A stretch of 64,000 nucleotides of DNA from positions 1 to 64,000 of the forward strand of contig JAFZPI010000041.1 in NCBI GenBank assembly GCA_017552615.1, given 5' to 3'. Shown one piece after another: positions 25,415 through 34,278 of this stretch (the stretch's first letter is position 1; every line of letters begins with the position of its first letter). The translations under genes were made by a program, and so were the position numbers. The DNA is from Clostridia bacterium. GTDB lineage: Bacteria > Bacillota > Clostridia > Christensenellales > Aristaeellaceae. The notes beneath the pieces are model-generated. The model ran no database searches. It saw nothing but the letters and a program-made list of their open reading frames with translations, and was not told where the DNA came from.

Positions 25415-27195
25415 GACGCACTGCCCTCTTCGGTGTACATACGGTACAAGCCCGCATAGACGCCATCCTTTGCCATCAGTTCTTCGTGAGAACCGGTTTC
25501 TTCAATGCCGTTTTCGGTCAGGACCCAGATCACGTCGGCGTTACGGATCGTGGTCAGGCGGTGCGCAATGGTAAAGACCGTGCGGCCCTTCGCCAGGCTC
25601 TCCAGGGACTGCTGGACCAAGCGCTCGCTCTCGTTGTCGAGGGCGGAGGTGGCCTCGTCGAGGATCAGGATCGGCGGGTTCTTCAGGAAGACACGCGCAA
25701 TCGAGATGCGCTGCTTCTGTCCGCCGGAAAGGCGCACACCGCGCTCGCCCACATACGTGTCATAGCCATCGGGCAGCGCGGAGATAAAGCTGTGTGCGCC
25801 GGCCAGTTTCGCGGCCTCGATCGCCTCCTCACGGGTAGCTCCGGGCTTGCCGTACAAGATGTTGTCGAGCACCGAACCGGAGAATAGATACACATCCTGC
25901 TGCACCATCCCGATGGCCTGCCGCAGGCTCTTTTGCTTGAGGTCGCGCACGTCGTGGCCATCGATCAGGATGCGGCCTTCGGTCACGTCATAGAAGCGGG
26001 GGATCAGGTTGCAAAGCGTGGTCTTGCCCGCGCCGGAAGGCCCGACAAGGGCGACAGACTGCCCGGCATGCACGGTCATGTTCAGGCGGTGGAGAACTTC
26101 GTCTCCGCCGTCCGTGTAATGAAAACCGACGTTCTCGAAGACGACCTCGCCGGAGACATTTGTCAGGTCCTCAGCATCGGGCTTATCCGTGATCTCTTCC
26201 GGGGCATCCATGATCTCATAGAAGCGCTCGATTCCCGTCATGCCGCGCTGGAACTGTTCGATGAACTCCACGATGCGGCGGATGGACGAGAGCAGAACGC
26301 TGACGAAGAGCAGATAAGCGGCATAATCCGCCACGGTGATGCTCCTGTCCTTGACCATCAGCGCGCCGACCACCACGACGAGGATGTACATCAGGGCGTC
26401 AAAGATGCGGTTGGACGTGCCGAACTCTGCCATGTACCGGTAGCTGATCGACTTATACTCGAGGAACTTCTGGTTGCCCTCGTCGAACTTGTGCTCTTCC
26501 ATGTCCTCGTTGGCGAAGGACTTCACGACCCGGACACCGAGGAGGCTGTCCTCCACCTGCGCGTTGATTTCACCGACCTGACGGTTGCGCTGCTTGAACG
26601 CCGCGCGGAACTTGTGGTTATACCGCCAGGCAAAGAAGACCATGAATGGCAGGACACCGAACATCAGCAGGGTCAGCAGCGGATTGATATTGATCAAAAG
26701 AATGAAACTGACGATGATCTTGATCCCCGCGATCAGGAACTCCTCCGGACAGTGGTGGCTGAATTCCGTCACCTCGAACAAATCGGAAGTGATGCGGGAC
26801 ATGATCTGTCCCACCTTGGTCTGGGAAAAGTAGCTGAACGATAGCTGCTGCAGGTGATGGAAAAGGTCCGTCCGCATGTCGGTCTCGAGCCGGGAGCCCA
26901 TGACATGGCCGATGTACTGCATATAGTAGTTCGCGGCGGCTTCAATTATGCGAAGCATGAGATAGACCGCACCAACCGTCAGGATGAACTGCGTCGTCAG
27001 GGAATCCACGCGCTCCGGCGTCGTTGCCCGCCCGGTAATCTCCCGGACGATCATGGGCAGCGCCAATTCCGCCCCGGAAGTCAGCGCCGCACAGCACAGG
27101 TCGAAGATCACTGTCTTCCAGTACTTGCGATAATACGGCAGGAAGCGGCGGATCAGGCCTTTGTTCTTTCCCGCTGTAACTTCACTCTGCATCAT
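25411..27195 (-). CDS. ABC exporter, fused membrane and ATPase domains
   Basis: 594 residues. Six membrane helices in residues 1-320, then a nucleotide-binding domain with Walker A GPSGAGKTT, signature LSGGQKQR, Walker B ILILDEATSAL and the H-loop IAHRL. It is a half-transporter of the MsbA/BmrA/LmrA type that works as a homodimer exporting lipids, peptides or drugs; the cargo cannot be predicted. It overlaps rsmA by 4 bp downstream. The repeat at 27229 lies just ahead of its start. Confidence 0.93.
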   Translation of the reverse strand: MMQSEVTAGKNKGLIRRFLPYYRKYWKTVIFDLCCAALTSGAELALPMIVREITGRATTPERVDSLTTQFILTVGAVYLMLRIIEAAANYYMQYIGHVMGSRLETDMRTDLFHHLQQLSFSYFSQTKVGQIMSRITSDLFEVTEFSHHCPEEFLIAGIKIIVSFILLININPLLTLLMFGVLPFMVFFAWRYNHKFRAAFKQRNRQVGEINAQVEDSLLGVRVVKSFANEDMEEHKFDEGNQKFLEYKSISYRYMAEFGTSNRIFDALMYILVVVVGALMVKDRSITVADYAAYLLFVSVLLSSIRRIVEFIEQFQRGMTGIERFYEIMDAPEEITDKPDAEDLTNVSGEVVFENVGFHYTDGGDEVLHRLNMTVHAGQSVALVGPSGAGKTTLCNLIPRFYDVTEGRILIDGHDVRDLKQKSLRQAIGMVQQDVYLFSGSVLDNILYGKPGATREEAIEAAKLAGAHSFISALPDGYDTYVGERGVRLSGGQKQRISIARVFLKNPPILILDEATSALDNESERLVQQSLESLAKGRTVFTIAHRLTTIRNADVIWVLTENGIEETGSHEELMAKDGVYAGLYRMYTEEGSAS

Positions 27196-27228
27196 TCATT
27201 CCTCATCATACCATCTTATCGCTTATCG

Positions 27229-27420
27229 AGAGGGACCCCTCACCCGCTTCGCGGGAGCTCTCCGGGGCTGCCGCCCGTTCTCCGCTGGAAACTGTCTACC
27301 AGACAGTTTCCCGGGCGCTTCGAACCCACTGTGGTGGAGAGCCTGAAAGAATGTTCACAAGCCCATGCCTCCCCACCGCAGTGGGGAGGGGGACCGCCGC
27401 AGCGGTAGAAGGGGCCTCAC
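27229..27420. repeat. Interspersed repeat, divergent copy
   Basis: Opens GGGACCCCTCACC-like and closes AGAAGGGGCCTCAC, with GCCTCCCCACCGCAGTGGGG and the family-typical GGACCGCCGCAGCGGTAGA. It is related to the copies at 5528 and 6202 but diverged in the middle. The tlyA stop codon lies within its closing end. It fills the space between tlyA and the ABC exporter gene. Confidence 0.7.
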
Positions 27421-28223
27421 AGCGACCGATGAGCCGCTTCTACCAGAGCCCGAATCTCAGCAGAATCCGGCGTACGCACGCCATCCCGCATCGGCCGGAT
27501 CTCCGCAAGAAACTCGATATTTCCCTTCGGGCCGGTAATCGGCGAATAGTCCAGCGCCGTCACCTGCCACCCCATCGTGGGGCAGAAATCGACAATACCC
27601 TGCAGCACTTCTTCGTGGACGCGAGGATCCCGGACCACGCCGTTCTTGCCCACTTTTCCGCGACCGGCCTCGAACTGCGGCTTGACGAGGGTGTAAATGA
27701 CGCCTTCCTCCCCCATGATCGCCGCGCAGACGGGAAGGATCAGCTTGATCGAGATGAAACTCACGTCCATCACGGTCACTGTGGGATGCAGGGGAACCAT
27801 CTCCGGGGTCAGGCCCCGGGCGTTGGTGCGTTCCATCAGCGTGATCCGCGGGTCCTGCCGGAGCTGGTAGTCAAACTGGCCATAGCCAACATCCACCGCG
27901 TAGACATGCGCCGCGCCGTTGCGCAGGCATACGTCGGTGAAGCCGCCGGTCGCACAGCCGATGTCCATACAGACCTTGTCGTTCAGGTCTGCATGAAAGA
28001 CCTCTACGGCCTTCTCCAGTTTCAGCCCGCCGCGTCCCACATAGGGATGGGCAGGTGCACGGACAAGGAGTTCTTCCTCCGGGCCTACCGGCTCACTGGG
28101 TTTAGCGATCTTCCGTTCGCCCACATAAACCGTCCCGGCCATGATCGCCGCCTGGGCCTTCTCCCGGCTTTCGCTGAGGCCGCGGCTCACAAGCGCGACA
28201 TCCGCCCGCTGTTTGTCACTCAT
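27417..28223 (-). CDS. tlyA: TlyA family rRNA (cytidine-2'-O)-methyltransferase
   Basis: 268 residues. An N-terminal S4 RNA-binding domain (KQRADVALVSRGLSESREKA) is followed by an FtsJ-like methyltransferase with SAM motif MDIGCATGGFTDVCL and the GRGGLKLEKA linker typical of TlyA. The family methylates 16S and 23S rRNA; in some species it has also been called a hemolysin. The gene overlaps dxs by 8 bp, a linkage common in Firmicutes. Confidence 0.92.
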   Translation of the reverse strand: MSDKQRADVALVSRGLSESREKAQAAIMAGTVYVGERKIAKPSEPVGPEEELLVRAPAHPYVGRGGLKLEKAVEVFHADLNDKVCMDIGCATGGFTDVCLRNGAAHVYAVDVGYGQFDYQLRQDPRITLMERTNARGLTPEMVPLHPTVTVMDVSFISIKLILPVCAAIMGEEGVIYTLVKPQFEAGRGKVGKNGVVRDPRVHEEVLQGIVDFCPTMGWQVTALDYSPITGPKGNIEFLAEIRPMRDGVRTPDSAEIRALVEAAHRSL

Positions 28224-30096
28224 CCGGGTTCTCCTTTATGCTCGGTTTCAGCACCGCGAGGATACGATTGGCCATCTGCTCCGGCATCAGGCCGAGGAAC
28301 CGCAGGAGCCGCCCGCGGCTCCCGTGCTGGACAAAGGTATCGGGCAGGCCGAAAGCAATCTTCGGCGCGGAAAGTTCTTCGGCCACCAGGAAGTTGTTGA
28401 CCGCGCTGCCGAAGCCGCCCGTCAGGACGTGCTCCTCCATCGTGAACAGCGGCCGATCCGCAAACGCGCGCAGCAGGGTCTCGTCCAGCGGTTTCAGGGT
28501 GGAGCAGTTCACCACCGCCGCGGCGATGCCTTCTTCTTCCAGGATGTCGTGGACCGTAACCGCTTCCCGCACCATCGAACCGGTAGCCAGCAGGCAGCAG
28601 TCCGCTCCGGGCAGCAGCACTTCCCAATGTCCGGGAACAAACTTCCGGTTTGGAAAACGTTCATTCATGTCAAAGCTTTTCCGACCATAGCGGATGACGA
28701 CAGGACCCGCTGCTTCCTTTGTCCAGCACATCATCAGACGCAGTTCGCCGATATCGCGTGGTGCCAGCACCGTCAGCCCCGGTACGGGCAAGGTCTGCGC
28801 CAGGTCAAACACGCCATGGTGCGTCGCGCCGTCCTCGCCCACCAGGCCCGCGCGGTCCAGCAGGAAGACGACCGGCAGCTTCTGCATGGCCACGTCGTGA
28901 ACCAACTGGTCAAACGCGCGCTGGAAGAATGTTGCGTAGATGGCCACATAGGGTTTCAGTCCGCCGGCCGCCATGCCCGCCGCCATCGTAACGGCATGCT
29001 CCTCCGCGATACCCACGTCGAAAAGCCGGTTCGGGTGCGCCGCTCCGAAGGCGTCCAGGCCTGTGCCCTGCGGCATGGCGGCTGTCACCGCCACGATCTT
29101 CGGATCCTGGTCGGCGAGGATGTTCAGTTCCTCCGCCATGATCTTCCCGTAAGCCGGGTAAGGGGATGCTTCGCGGGGATCGCCGGTCTCCACATAGAAG
29201 GGCGGCGTGCCGTGGAAGCGCTCGGGCTGTTCCTCGGCCTTGTCATAGCCGTGGCCCTTCTGGGTCAGGACATGGATGACCGCCGGGCCGTCGAAGTTTT
29301 TCGCCAGTTTCAGGGTACGCTCCAGCTGCTCGCGGTTATGGCCGTCGATGGGTCCGAAATAGTGGAAGCCCAGGCTCGTAAAGAAGCCCTCGTCCACGAT
29401 CAGTGATTTGAGATAGCTCTTGCTGAGATGGATGAATTTATACAACGGTTTGCCAACGACGGGCACCCGCTGCAGCCCGGACTTCACCTTGCGCTTGGTG
29501 CTGTTCCATCCCTTGGAAACCCGAAGATCCGTCAGGTGGGAAGACAGGGCGCCGACATTCGGCGCGATGGACATCTCGTTGTCGTTCAGGATCACCAGCA
29601 GCCGGGTATTGGCGGAACCCGCGTCGTTCAGGGCTTCATAGCAGAGGCCGCCGGTCAGAGCGCCGTCCCCGACCACGGCAATGACACTGTGTTTCTTCCC
29701 CTGCAGGTCGCGGGCCCGTGCCAGGCCGAGCGCCGCCGAGATCGCCGTCGACGCGTGGCCGGTCTCGAAGACATCATAGGGGCTCTCGCTGCGCTTCGGG
29801 AACCCGGAGATTCCGCCAAAGGTGCGCAGGCTCTGGAAGCGCCAGTAACGCCCCGTCAGGAGCTTGTGCACATAGGACTGGTGGCCGACATCGAAGACCA
29901 GCTGATCTTCCCGCATGTCAAAAACGCGGTGGAGCGCCAGGGTCAGCTCCACAACGCCCAGGTTTGAGGCGAGATGACCGCCGCGGCGGGACACCGTGGT
30001 GACGAGTGTCTCGCGGATTTGTCCCGCCAGGTCATTCAGCTCGTCCGCGGACAAATCCTGAATGTCCTGCGGAGAGCGAACGTCTTCAAGCAGCAT
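28216..30096 (-). CDS. dxs: 1-deoxy-D-xylulose-5-phosphate synthase
   Basis: 626 residues, the usual length. It condenses pyruvate and glyceraldehyde-3-phosphate, the first step of the MEP isoprenoid route, using thiamine diphosphate. Seen: RRGGHLASNLGVVELTLALH, the TPP motif VVGDGALTGGLCYEALNDAG, FFTSLGFHYFGPIDGHN and the transketolase segment AEEHAVTMAAGMA. The start is ATG with an AGGAGGAACC box. Confidence 0.96.
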   Translation of the reverse strand: MLLEDVRSPQDIQDLSADELNDLAGQIRETLVTTVSRRGGHLASNLGVVELTLALHRVFDMREDQLVFDVGHQSYVHKLLTGRYWRFQSLRTFGGISGFPKRSESPYDVFETGHASTAISAALGLARARDLQGKKHSVIAVVGDGALTGGLCYEALNDAGSANTRLLVILNDNEMSIAPNVGALSSHLTDLRVSKGWNSTKRKVKSGLQRVPVVGKPLYKFIHLSKSYLKSLIVDEGFFTSLGFHYFGPIDGHNREQLERTLKLAKNFDGPAVIHVLTQKGHGYDKAEEQPERFHGTPPFYVETGDPREASPYPAYGKIMAEELNILADQDPKIVAVTAAMPQGTGLDAFGAAHPNRLFDVGIAEEHAVTMAAGMAAGGLKPYVAIYATFFQRAFDQLVHDVAMQKLPVVFLLDRAGLVGEDGATHHGVFDLAQTLPVPGLTVLAPRDIGELRLMMCWTKEAAGPVVIRYGRKSFDMNERFPNRKFVPGHWEVLLPGADCCLLATGSMVREAVTVHDILEEEGIAAAVVNCSTLKPLDETLLRAFADRPLFTMEEHVLTGGFGSAVNNFLVAEELSAPKIAFGLPDTFVQHGSRGRLLRFLGLMPEQMANRILAVLKPSIKENPDE

Positions 30097-30110
30097 GGTT
30101 CCTCCTGGAT

Positions 30111-31187
30111 TCAGTCGGCGTCAGGCAAAGCCTCCACAAAAGGCAGGGTGACGCAGCCCGTGTCTTCATCGTAGTCCGGAAGCGTGAAGGCCGTGTCGAA
30201 CTGCACGCATTCAAGGACTTCCCGCGCATCCTCGCTGATTGCGAGGCGCGGTTGATAATCGTTAGTCTGTAAGTCGCCGGAAGTGAGGATCGGGTAGAGA
30301 AAGACCTGCTGCCCGATGTATTTCCCCTCATCGGTGAAATGCAGTTCCGCCTGTACGACCAGTCCGTAGAGATTTGTCGCCGGATGGTTGCGGTAATAGG
30401 TCTTGCTCTGGATGCGGGTGTTCCCGCCGAAAACGAAGTTCCCCAGCGAGTAGCAGATCGTCGCGCCATTATAGACAGCCACGCCCTGCACCACATGGGG
30501 ATGGTGCATGATCACGAGGTCCGCTCCGGCATCGATCAAAGCCGTCGCGGTATTCGCCTGCACGGCATAATGCTTCGGCACATGCTCCTTGCCGGTATGG
30601 CACACCGCTATCACCGCGTCCACTTCGTCTTCGAACTTGACGCGGCTGATTTCGGAGCAGAGAAACTTCCCTTCCTCGCGGAATCCGTCCGCGTCCACCC
30701 CGAAGAGCGCCACCCGCACGCCGTCCTTCTTCAGGACGATATACGCCCCGCGCCGGATCCACCGGATCCCCGCGGATTTCAAAGCGTTAACGGTGCTCTG
30801 CAGGCCCTCTTCCCCGTAGTCCATCGCGTGGTTGTTGGCAAGGGAAGCCACTTCAACCGAAGCGTTCTTCAGCATGGCAACGTACGCCGGATCCCCGCGG
30901 AACCTGAAATTCTTGATGCCCTTTGCACCGTCCGTGCTGTCCGCGAGTACGCCTTCAAGGTTGACGATCGTCGCGTCATCCGCCGCAAACATTTCGGTAA
31001 ATGCCGAGAAGAAACATCCCCATCCCTTTGCAGCCGCGACGCTGTCAAACGAGGTTTCCCAGCTGCGGGTGGATTCCTCTCCGCCCAGCGTACAGTCCCC
31101 GGTAAAGGTCAGAAGGATCGTTTTTTCTGCGAGCGCGACACCGGAAACCAATATCAGGCACAGCGCGGCGCAGAGAAGCCGTCTCAT
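30111..31187 (-). CDS. Exported CapA family protein (short paralogue)
   Basis: 358 residues with an N-terminal signal peptide (MRRLLCAALCLILVSGVALA). CapA domain: FTGDCTLGGEE with the metal-binding Asp, NLEGVLADS, SLANNHAMDYG and IMHHPHVVQGV. These are the calcineurin-like metallophosphatase motifs of the PgsA/CapA family linked to poly-gamma-glutamate and capsule synthesis. No pgsB or pgsC is nearby, so poly-glutamate production is not supported. It overlaps the next CapA gene by 4 bp, and the two proteins share domain order and many motifs, so they arose by tandem duplication. Confidence 0.87.
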   Translation of the reverse strand: MRRLLCAALCLILVSGVALAEKTILLTFTGDCTLGGEESTRSWETSFDSVAAAKGWGCFFSAFTEMFAADDATIVNLEGVLADSTDGAKGIKNFRFRGDPAYVAMLKNASVEVASLANNHAMDYGEEGLQSTVNALKSAGIRWIRRGAYIVLKKDGVRVALFGVDADGFREEGKFLCSEISRVKFEDEVDAVIAVCHTGKEHVPKHYAVQANTATALIDAGADLVIMHHPHVVQGVAVYNGATICYSLGNFVFGGNTRIQSKTYYRNHPATNLYGLVVQAELHFTDEGKYIGQQVFLYPILTSGDLQTNDYQPRLAISEDAREVLECVQFDTAFTLPDYDEDTGCVTLPFVEALPDAD

Positions 31188-32677
31188 TCATCACCGCCCG
31201 CGGGGGGATTGTCCGGCTGCGGATTCTCGACAGGCTTCTCTGCCGGTGGATTGTCAGCCGGAGGATTGTCAGCAGGCGGGTTGTCGGCAGGCGGATTGTC
31301 AGCAGGAGGATTATCGGCCGAAGGATTGTCTGCCGGGGGATTATCCGCGGGCGGATTGTCCGTAGACGGATTATCGGCCGGCGGATCGTCAGCCGGAGGA
31401 TTGTCCACGGGCGGATTGTCGGCCGGAGGATTGGACGGATCATCCGCAGGCGGATTACTGGGCTGGTCCGTGGGCTGATCGGTCGGAACATCCGTCGGCT
31501 GGTCGGTCGGAGCGTCCGTCGGCTTTGTTGTAGGCTTTGCCGTCGTGCGGGGACGGGATGTCGGCCTGACAGTGGGCGTCGGCGTCTCCAGGGTCAGCTC
31601 GTCGTGTACGCCGATATAAGGCATCACCATGCAGCCGAGTTTCTCATCAAAATCCGGCAGCTGGAAGGCCGTGTCATACTGGACATGATCGAAGACGATC
31701 GCGGCATCCTCGCCGGTTACAAGGTGAGGCTGATAGTCATTGTGCGGCGCATCGCCGGAGATGAAAGCCGGGTAGAGGAAGAGCTGCTGGCCGATGTAGG
31801 TGCCGTCATCGTCAAAGTGGAGTTCCGCCCGGACCACGAGGGCGTAGAGGGAGCTCACCTCGCGGGTGTTGCGGTACATCTCGTTGCGAATCTCGCAGTT
31901 CCCGCCGAAAACGAAATTGCCGAGCGAATAACACACGTAGCGGTTGTTGCGGATGCCGATGCCCTGCACGATATGCGGGTGATGCATGATGATCAGGTCC
32001 ACCCCGGCGTCGATCATGCGCTGCACAACGAGGTTCTGGTTAGCGTTGTGCTTCGGGTCATACTCGTTGCCGCCATGGTAGACCAGGACCACCGCGTTCG
32101 CGATCCCCTCGCTCTTGATGCGGATCGTCTCGGCGCGGATGGTCTCGGCATAATTGGGATAGGTGGACGTGTCCAGCGCAAACAGCGCGACCTTGACGCC
32201 GTCCTTCTCCACAAGATAGTATTTCGTCAGGCGGAACCAGGCAATCCCGGCTTCCTCCAGCGCGTTCTTGGTGCGGTCGAGGCCCTGGTTGCCGTAGTCG
32301 CTGACGTGGTTGTTCGCCAGGCCCGCCGCCTCGATAGAGACACTGGTCAGGATCTGCGTGAACTCCGTCGGCCCGCGGAAGCGGTAGGTCTTCCGGGTGT
32401 TCTCCCCCGCCCTGGAGTTGTTGAGCACACCCTCAAAGTTGATGATCGTCGCGTCATCCTCCGCGAACATCTCCGCGAAATTCTTGAAGAAATAGTCATA
32501 GCCCATCTCCGCCACTTTGGTGTCGAAGGAGGTGGGCTGGTTCCGTTTCAGTTCCTCGGAGCCGAGGGTGCAGTCCCCGGTGAAGGTGAGCTTGATGATC
32601 TTCTCCGCAGAGGCCGAAACAGCGAGCAGGCAGATCAGGGCAACAAGGACGGCGAGGATGACGATCCGTTTGCGCAT
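31184..32677 (-). CDS. Exported CapA family protein with long Pro/Asp/Asn repeat tail
   Basis: 497 residues from the ATG at 32677, chosen for the GGAGG box 7 nt upstream and the signal peptide that follows (MRKRIVILAVLVALICLLAV). CapA motifs: FTGDCTLGSEE, GLANNHVSDYG, VYHGGNEYDPKHN and IMHHPHIVQGIG. From about residue 350 the chain becomes Thr/Pro-rich (PTDQPTDVPTDQP) and then a run of PADNP units to the end. No LPXTG or choline-binding motif is visible. The tail looks like a wall-spanning or wall-binding spacer. Upstream partner of the short paralogue. Confidence 0.87.
   Translation of the reverse strand: MRKRIVILAVLVALICLLAVSASAEKIIKLTFTGDCTLGSEELKRNQPTSFDTKVAEMGYDYFFKNFAEMFAEDDATIINFEGVLNNSRAGENTRKTYRFRGPTEFTQILTSVSIEAAGLANNHVSDYGNQGLDRTKNALEEAGIAWFRLTKYYLVEKDGVKVALFALDTSTYPNYAETIRAETIRIKSEGIANAVVLVYHGGNEYDPKHNANQNLVVQRMIDAGVDLIIMHHPHIVQGIGIRNNRYVCYSLGNFVFGGNCEIRNEMYRNTREVSSLYALVVRAELHFDDDGTYIGQQLFLYPAFISGDAPHNDYQPHLVTGEDAAIVFDHVQYDTAFQLPDFDEKLGCMVMPYIGVHDELTLETPTPTVRPTSRPRTTAKPTTKPTDAPTDQPTDVPTDQPTDQPSNPPADDPSNPPADNPPVDNPPADDPPADNPSTDNPPADNPPADNPSADNPPADNPPADNPPADNPPADNPPAEKPVENPQPDNPPAGGDE
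31240..31443 (-). repeat. 15-bp coding tandem repeat (PADNP units)
   Basis: About 13 copies of a 15-nt unit close to GGATTGTCGGCAGGC (plus strand) encode PADNP-type pentapeptides in the CapA tail. Units differ mainly at third positions, and a few carry V, S or T in place of A. Copy number is likely to vary between strains. Confidence 0.85.
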
Positions 32678-32700
32678 AAGAGAACCTCCAAATGTCATTT

Positions 32701-34128
32701 TCAGTGCAGACGCCGCCGCACCAGGCGAAGCAGGGGACTGTTTGTGATCCTGAGCAGGAGCAGGCAGAGGCCGCCCTCCGCCGCAAGCCCGATGATAACC
32801 TGGACGGCCAAACCCGGCCACGTAGCGGGAAGGATCAGGCCTGCGAGCCAAACCAGGGTGCACATCACCGCTCCGGCGGCTGAAGCCGTCAGGGCATGGA
32901 AGAGCAGTTCGCGGTAAGGCAATTCCCGCCTCAGGTGCAGGAACTGGACCAGCGGAACGGTGAATTCCGCGAGGAGCGTACCCACGACCGCACCCATGGC
33001 TTTCATCGACGGGATGAGCAAGGCGTTGGCGATCACGTTCACCACGGCACCGGCACAGACACTCCGGACCACGATGCGGTCGCGCTCCTGGGGCAGGATC
33101 CACTGGGTACGGATCACGTTGGCAAAGCCGATGAACATCAGGGAAAAGCCAAGGGGTACCATCAACGGGGCGGAACCGGCAAACTTCTCGCCGTAGAACA
33201 GCACACAGAAGCGGTCTGCCACTGCCGCAAGGCCGAAGGCCATGGATCCGGTCATCAGCATGATCCCCTGCATCGTGGCGTCGAGATGCCTGCGGATGCG
33301 GGCGGTCTCCCCCTTCTTCTGGAGGGCGGAGATCTTCGGCAGCATGACTGTGCCCACCGCCGAGATAAACCCCGAGAGGCAGTACACGATCTTCTCGGCG
33401 TTTTCGTACAGGCCGTTCTCGTCCATCCCGGCGATGGCGCCGACCATCACCTTGTCCATGACACGGTAAACGCTGGTGGCCAGCACCGAGACAAAGAGCA
33501 GGCTGCAGGGACCCAGATGGCGGAAGGCTTCAGCCCGCGACACCCGGACCAGCTTCACCTTCCCGCGCAGGGACAGGGCGCTGAGCAGGTTCCCCACACA
33601 GGTCGCCGTCGCCCAGGCGAATCCGTAGATCCACAGGTCCTCCGGCCCCCGGATGAAAACGAACACGCAGGCCGCCGCCACCAGTTTGACCGCTGTGTTG
33701 CGCAGGGCAATCGGGCGGAACTTGTCGAGGCCCATCAGTGCCCAGTCCAGGTTGAACAGACAGGAGACGGACATCAACGTCAGCGGAACGGCGATAGGCT
33801 TTTCCTCGTCCGCGATGAGCAGCAGGTATCCCACCCACAGTGCCAGCACCGCAAGGGCCACCGCCTGCTGCATCCGCCAGATCGCTGAAAATGTGCGGTT
33901 TAAGCTGTCCGGGTCCTCCCGAACTGATGCGATGGCGCGTGTGCCGTAATTCTCCAGGCCCAGCATCGCCGCGAGGCAGGCAAAATAGCTGATGTTCCAG
34001 GCATAGCTGTACAGGCCGACGCCTGCGGTACCCACCGTCCGGGAGAGAAATGGCGCCGTCACCAGCGGCAGCAAAACCGAAAACACCCGGTATCCCACAT
34101 TGTATGCCGTGTTCTTCCCGGTGCTCAA
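32701..34128 (-). CDS. Polysaccharide/oligosaccharide flippase, Wzx-like (MOP superfamily)
   Basis: 475 residues with about 12-14 hydrophobic helices. The opening TAYNVGYRVFSVLLPLVTAP with FLSRTVGTAGVGLYSYAW is the classic start of O-antigen/teichoic-type flippases (RfbX/Wzx). It moves lipid-linked glycan across the membrane. The TTG start at 34128 is supported by GGAGGGAGG. Followed on the same strand by the two CapA genes, so a role in surface polymer export is plausible. No glycosyltransferases lie nearby. Confidence 0.87.
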   Translation of the reverse strand: MSTGKNTAYNVGYRVFSVLLPLVTAPFLSRTVGTAGVGLYSYAWNISYFACLAAMLGLENYGTRAIASVREDPDSLNRTFSAIWRMQQAVALAVLALWVGYLLLIADEEKPIAVPLTLMSVSCLFNLDWALMGLDKFRPIALRNTAVKLVAAACVFVFIRGPEDLWIYGFAWATATCVGNLLSALSLRGKVKLVRVSRAEAFRHLGPCSLLFVSVLATSVYRVMDKVMVGAIAGMDENGLYENAEKIVYCLSGFISAVGTVMLPKISALQKKGETARIRRHLDATMQGIMLMTGSMAFGLAAVADRFCVLFYGEKFAGSAPLMVPLGFSLMFIGFANVIRTQWILPQERDRIVVRSVCAGAVVNVIANALLIPSMKAMGAVVGTLLAEFTVPLVQFLHLRRELPYRELLFHALTASAAGAVMCTLVWLAGLILPATWPGLAVQVIIGLAAEGGLCLLLLRITNSPLLRLVRRRLH

Positions 34129-34198
34129 GGCCTCGCCTCCCTCCGCATGGGCATACCTTAACTTATTATGTTTTCGCGGTCAACGTTTAAGTTCCTGC

Positions 34199-34227
34199 TT
34201 GACAGAAAGAACTTCTTCTATTATTAT
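34199..34227 (+). promoter_or_regulatory. Consensus promoter of bioY
   Basis: TTGACA (34199-34204), exactly 17 bp, TATTAT (34222-34227). Transcription should start near 34234, inside the inverted repeat that follows. Confidence 0.85.
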
Positions 34228-34254
34228 GTAAACTGATTTCCGTGATAAGTTTAC
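34228..34254. promoter_or_regulatory. Probable BirA operator
   Basis: GTAAAC (34228-34233), 15 bp, GTTTAC (34249-34254). This fits the BirA box pattern TTGTAAACC-N15/16-GGTTTACAA in its core. It starts directly after the -10 box of bioY and covers the expected start site, so biotin-loaded BirA would block transcription. Confidence 0.7.
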
Positions 34255-34278
34255 GCAATATGAGAAAGGGTGATGACG

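Noticed and set aside
31240..31443. Regular repeats resembling a CRISPR array
   Set aside because: The units are 15 bp, contiguous, in frame and encode PADNP pentapeptides, with no spacers.
30111..32677. A poly-gamma-glutamate capsule operon
   Set aside because: Only CapA-type proteins are present; the ligase (PgsB/CapB) and PgsC genes are absent from the window.
32678..33103. N-terminal extension of the second CapA frame into the flippase gene
   Set aside because: The signal peptide and GGAGG box fix the start at 32677.
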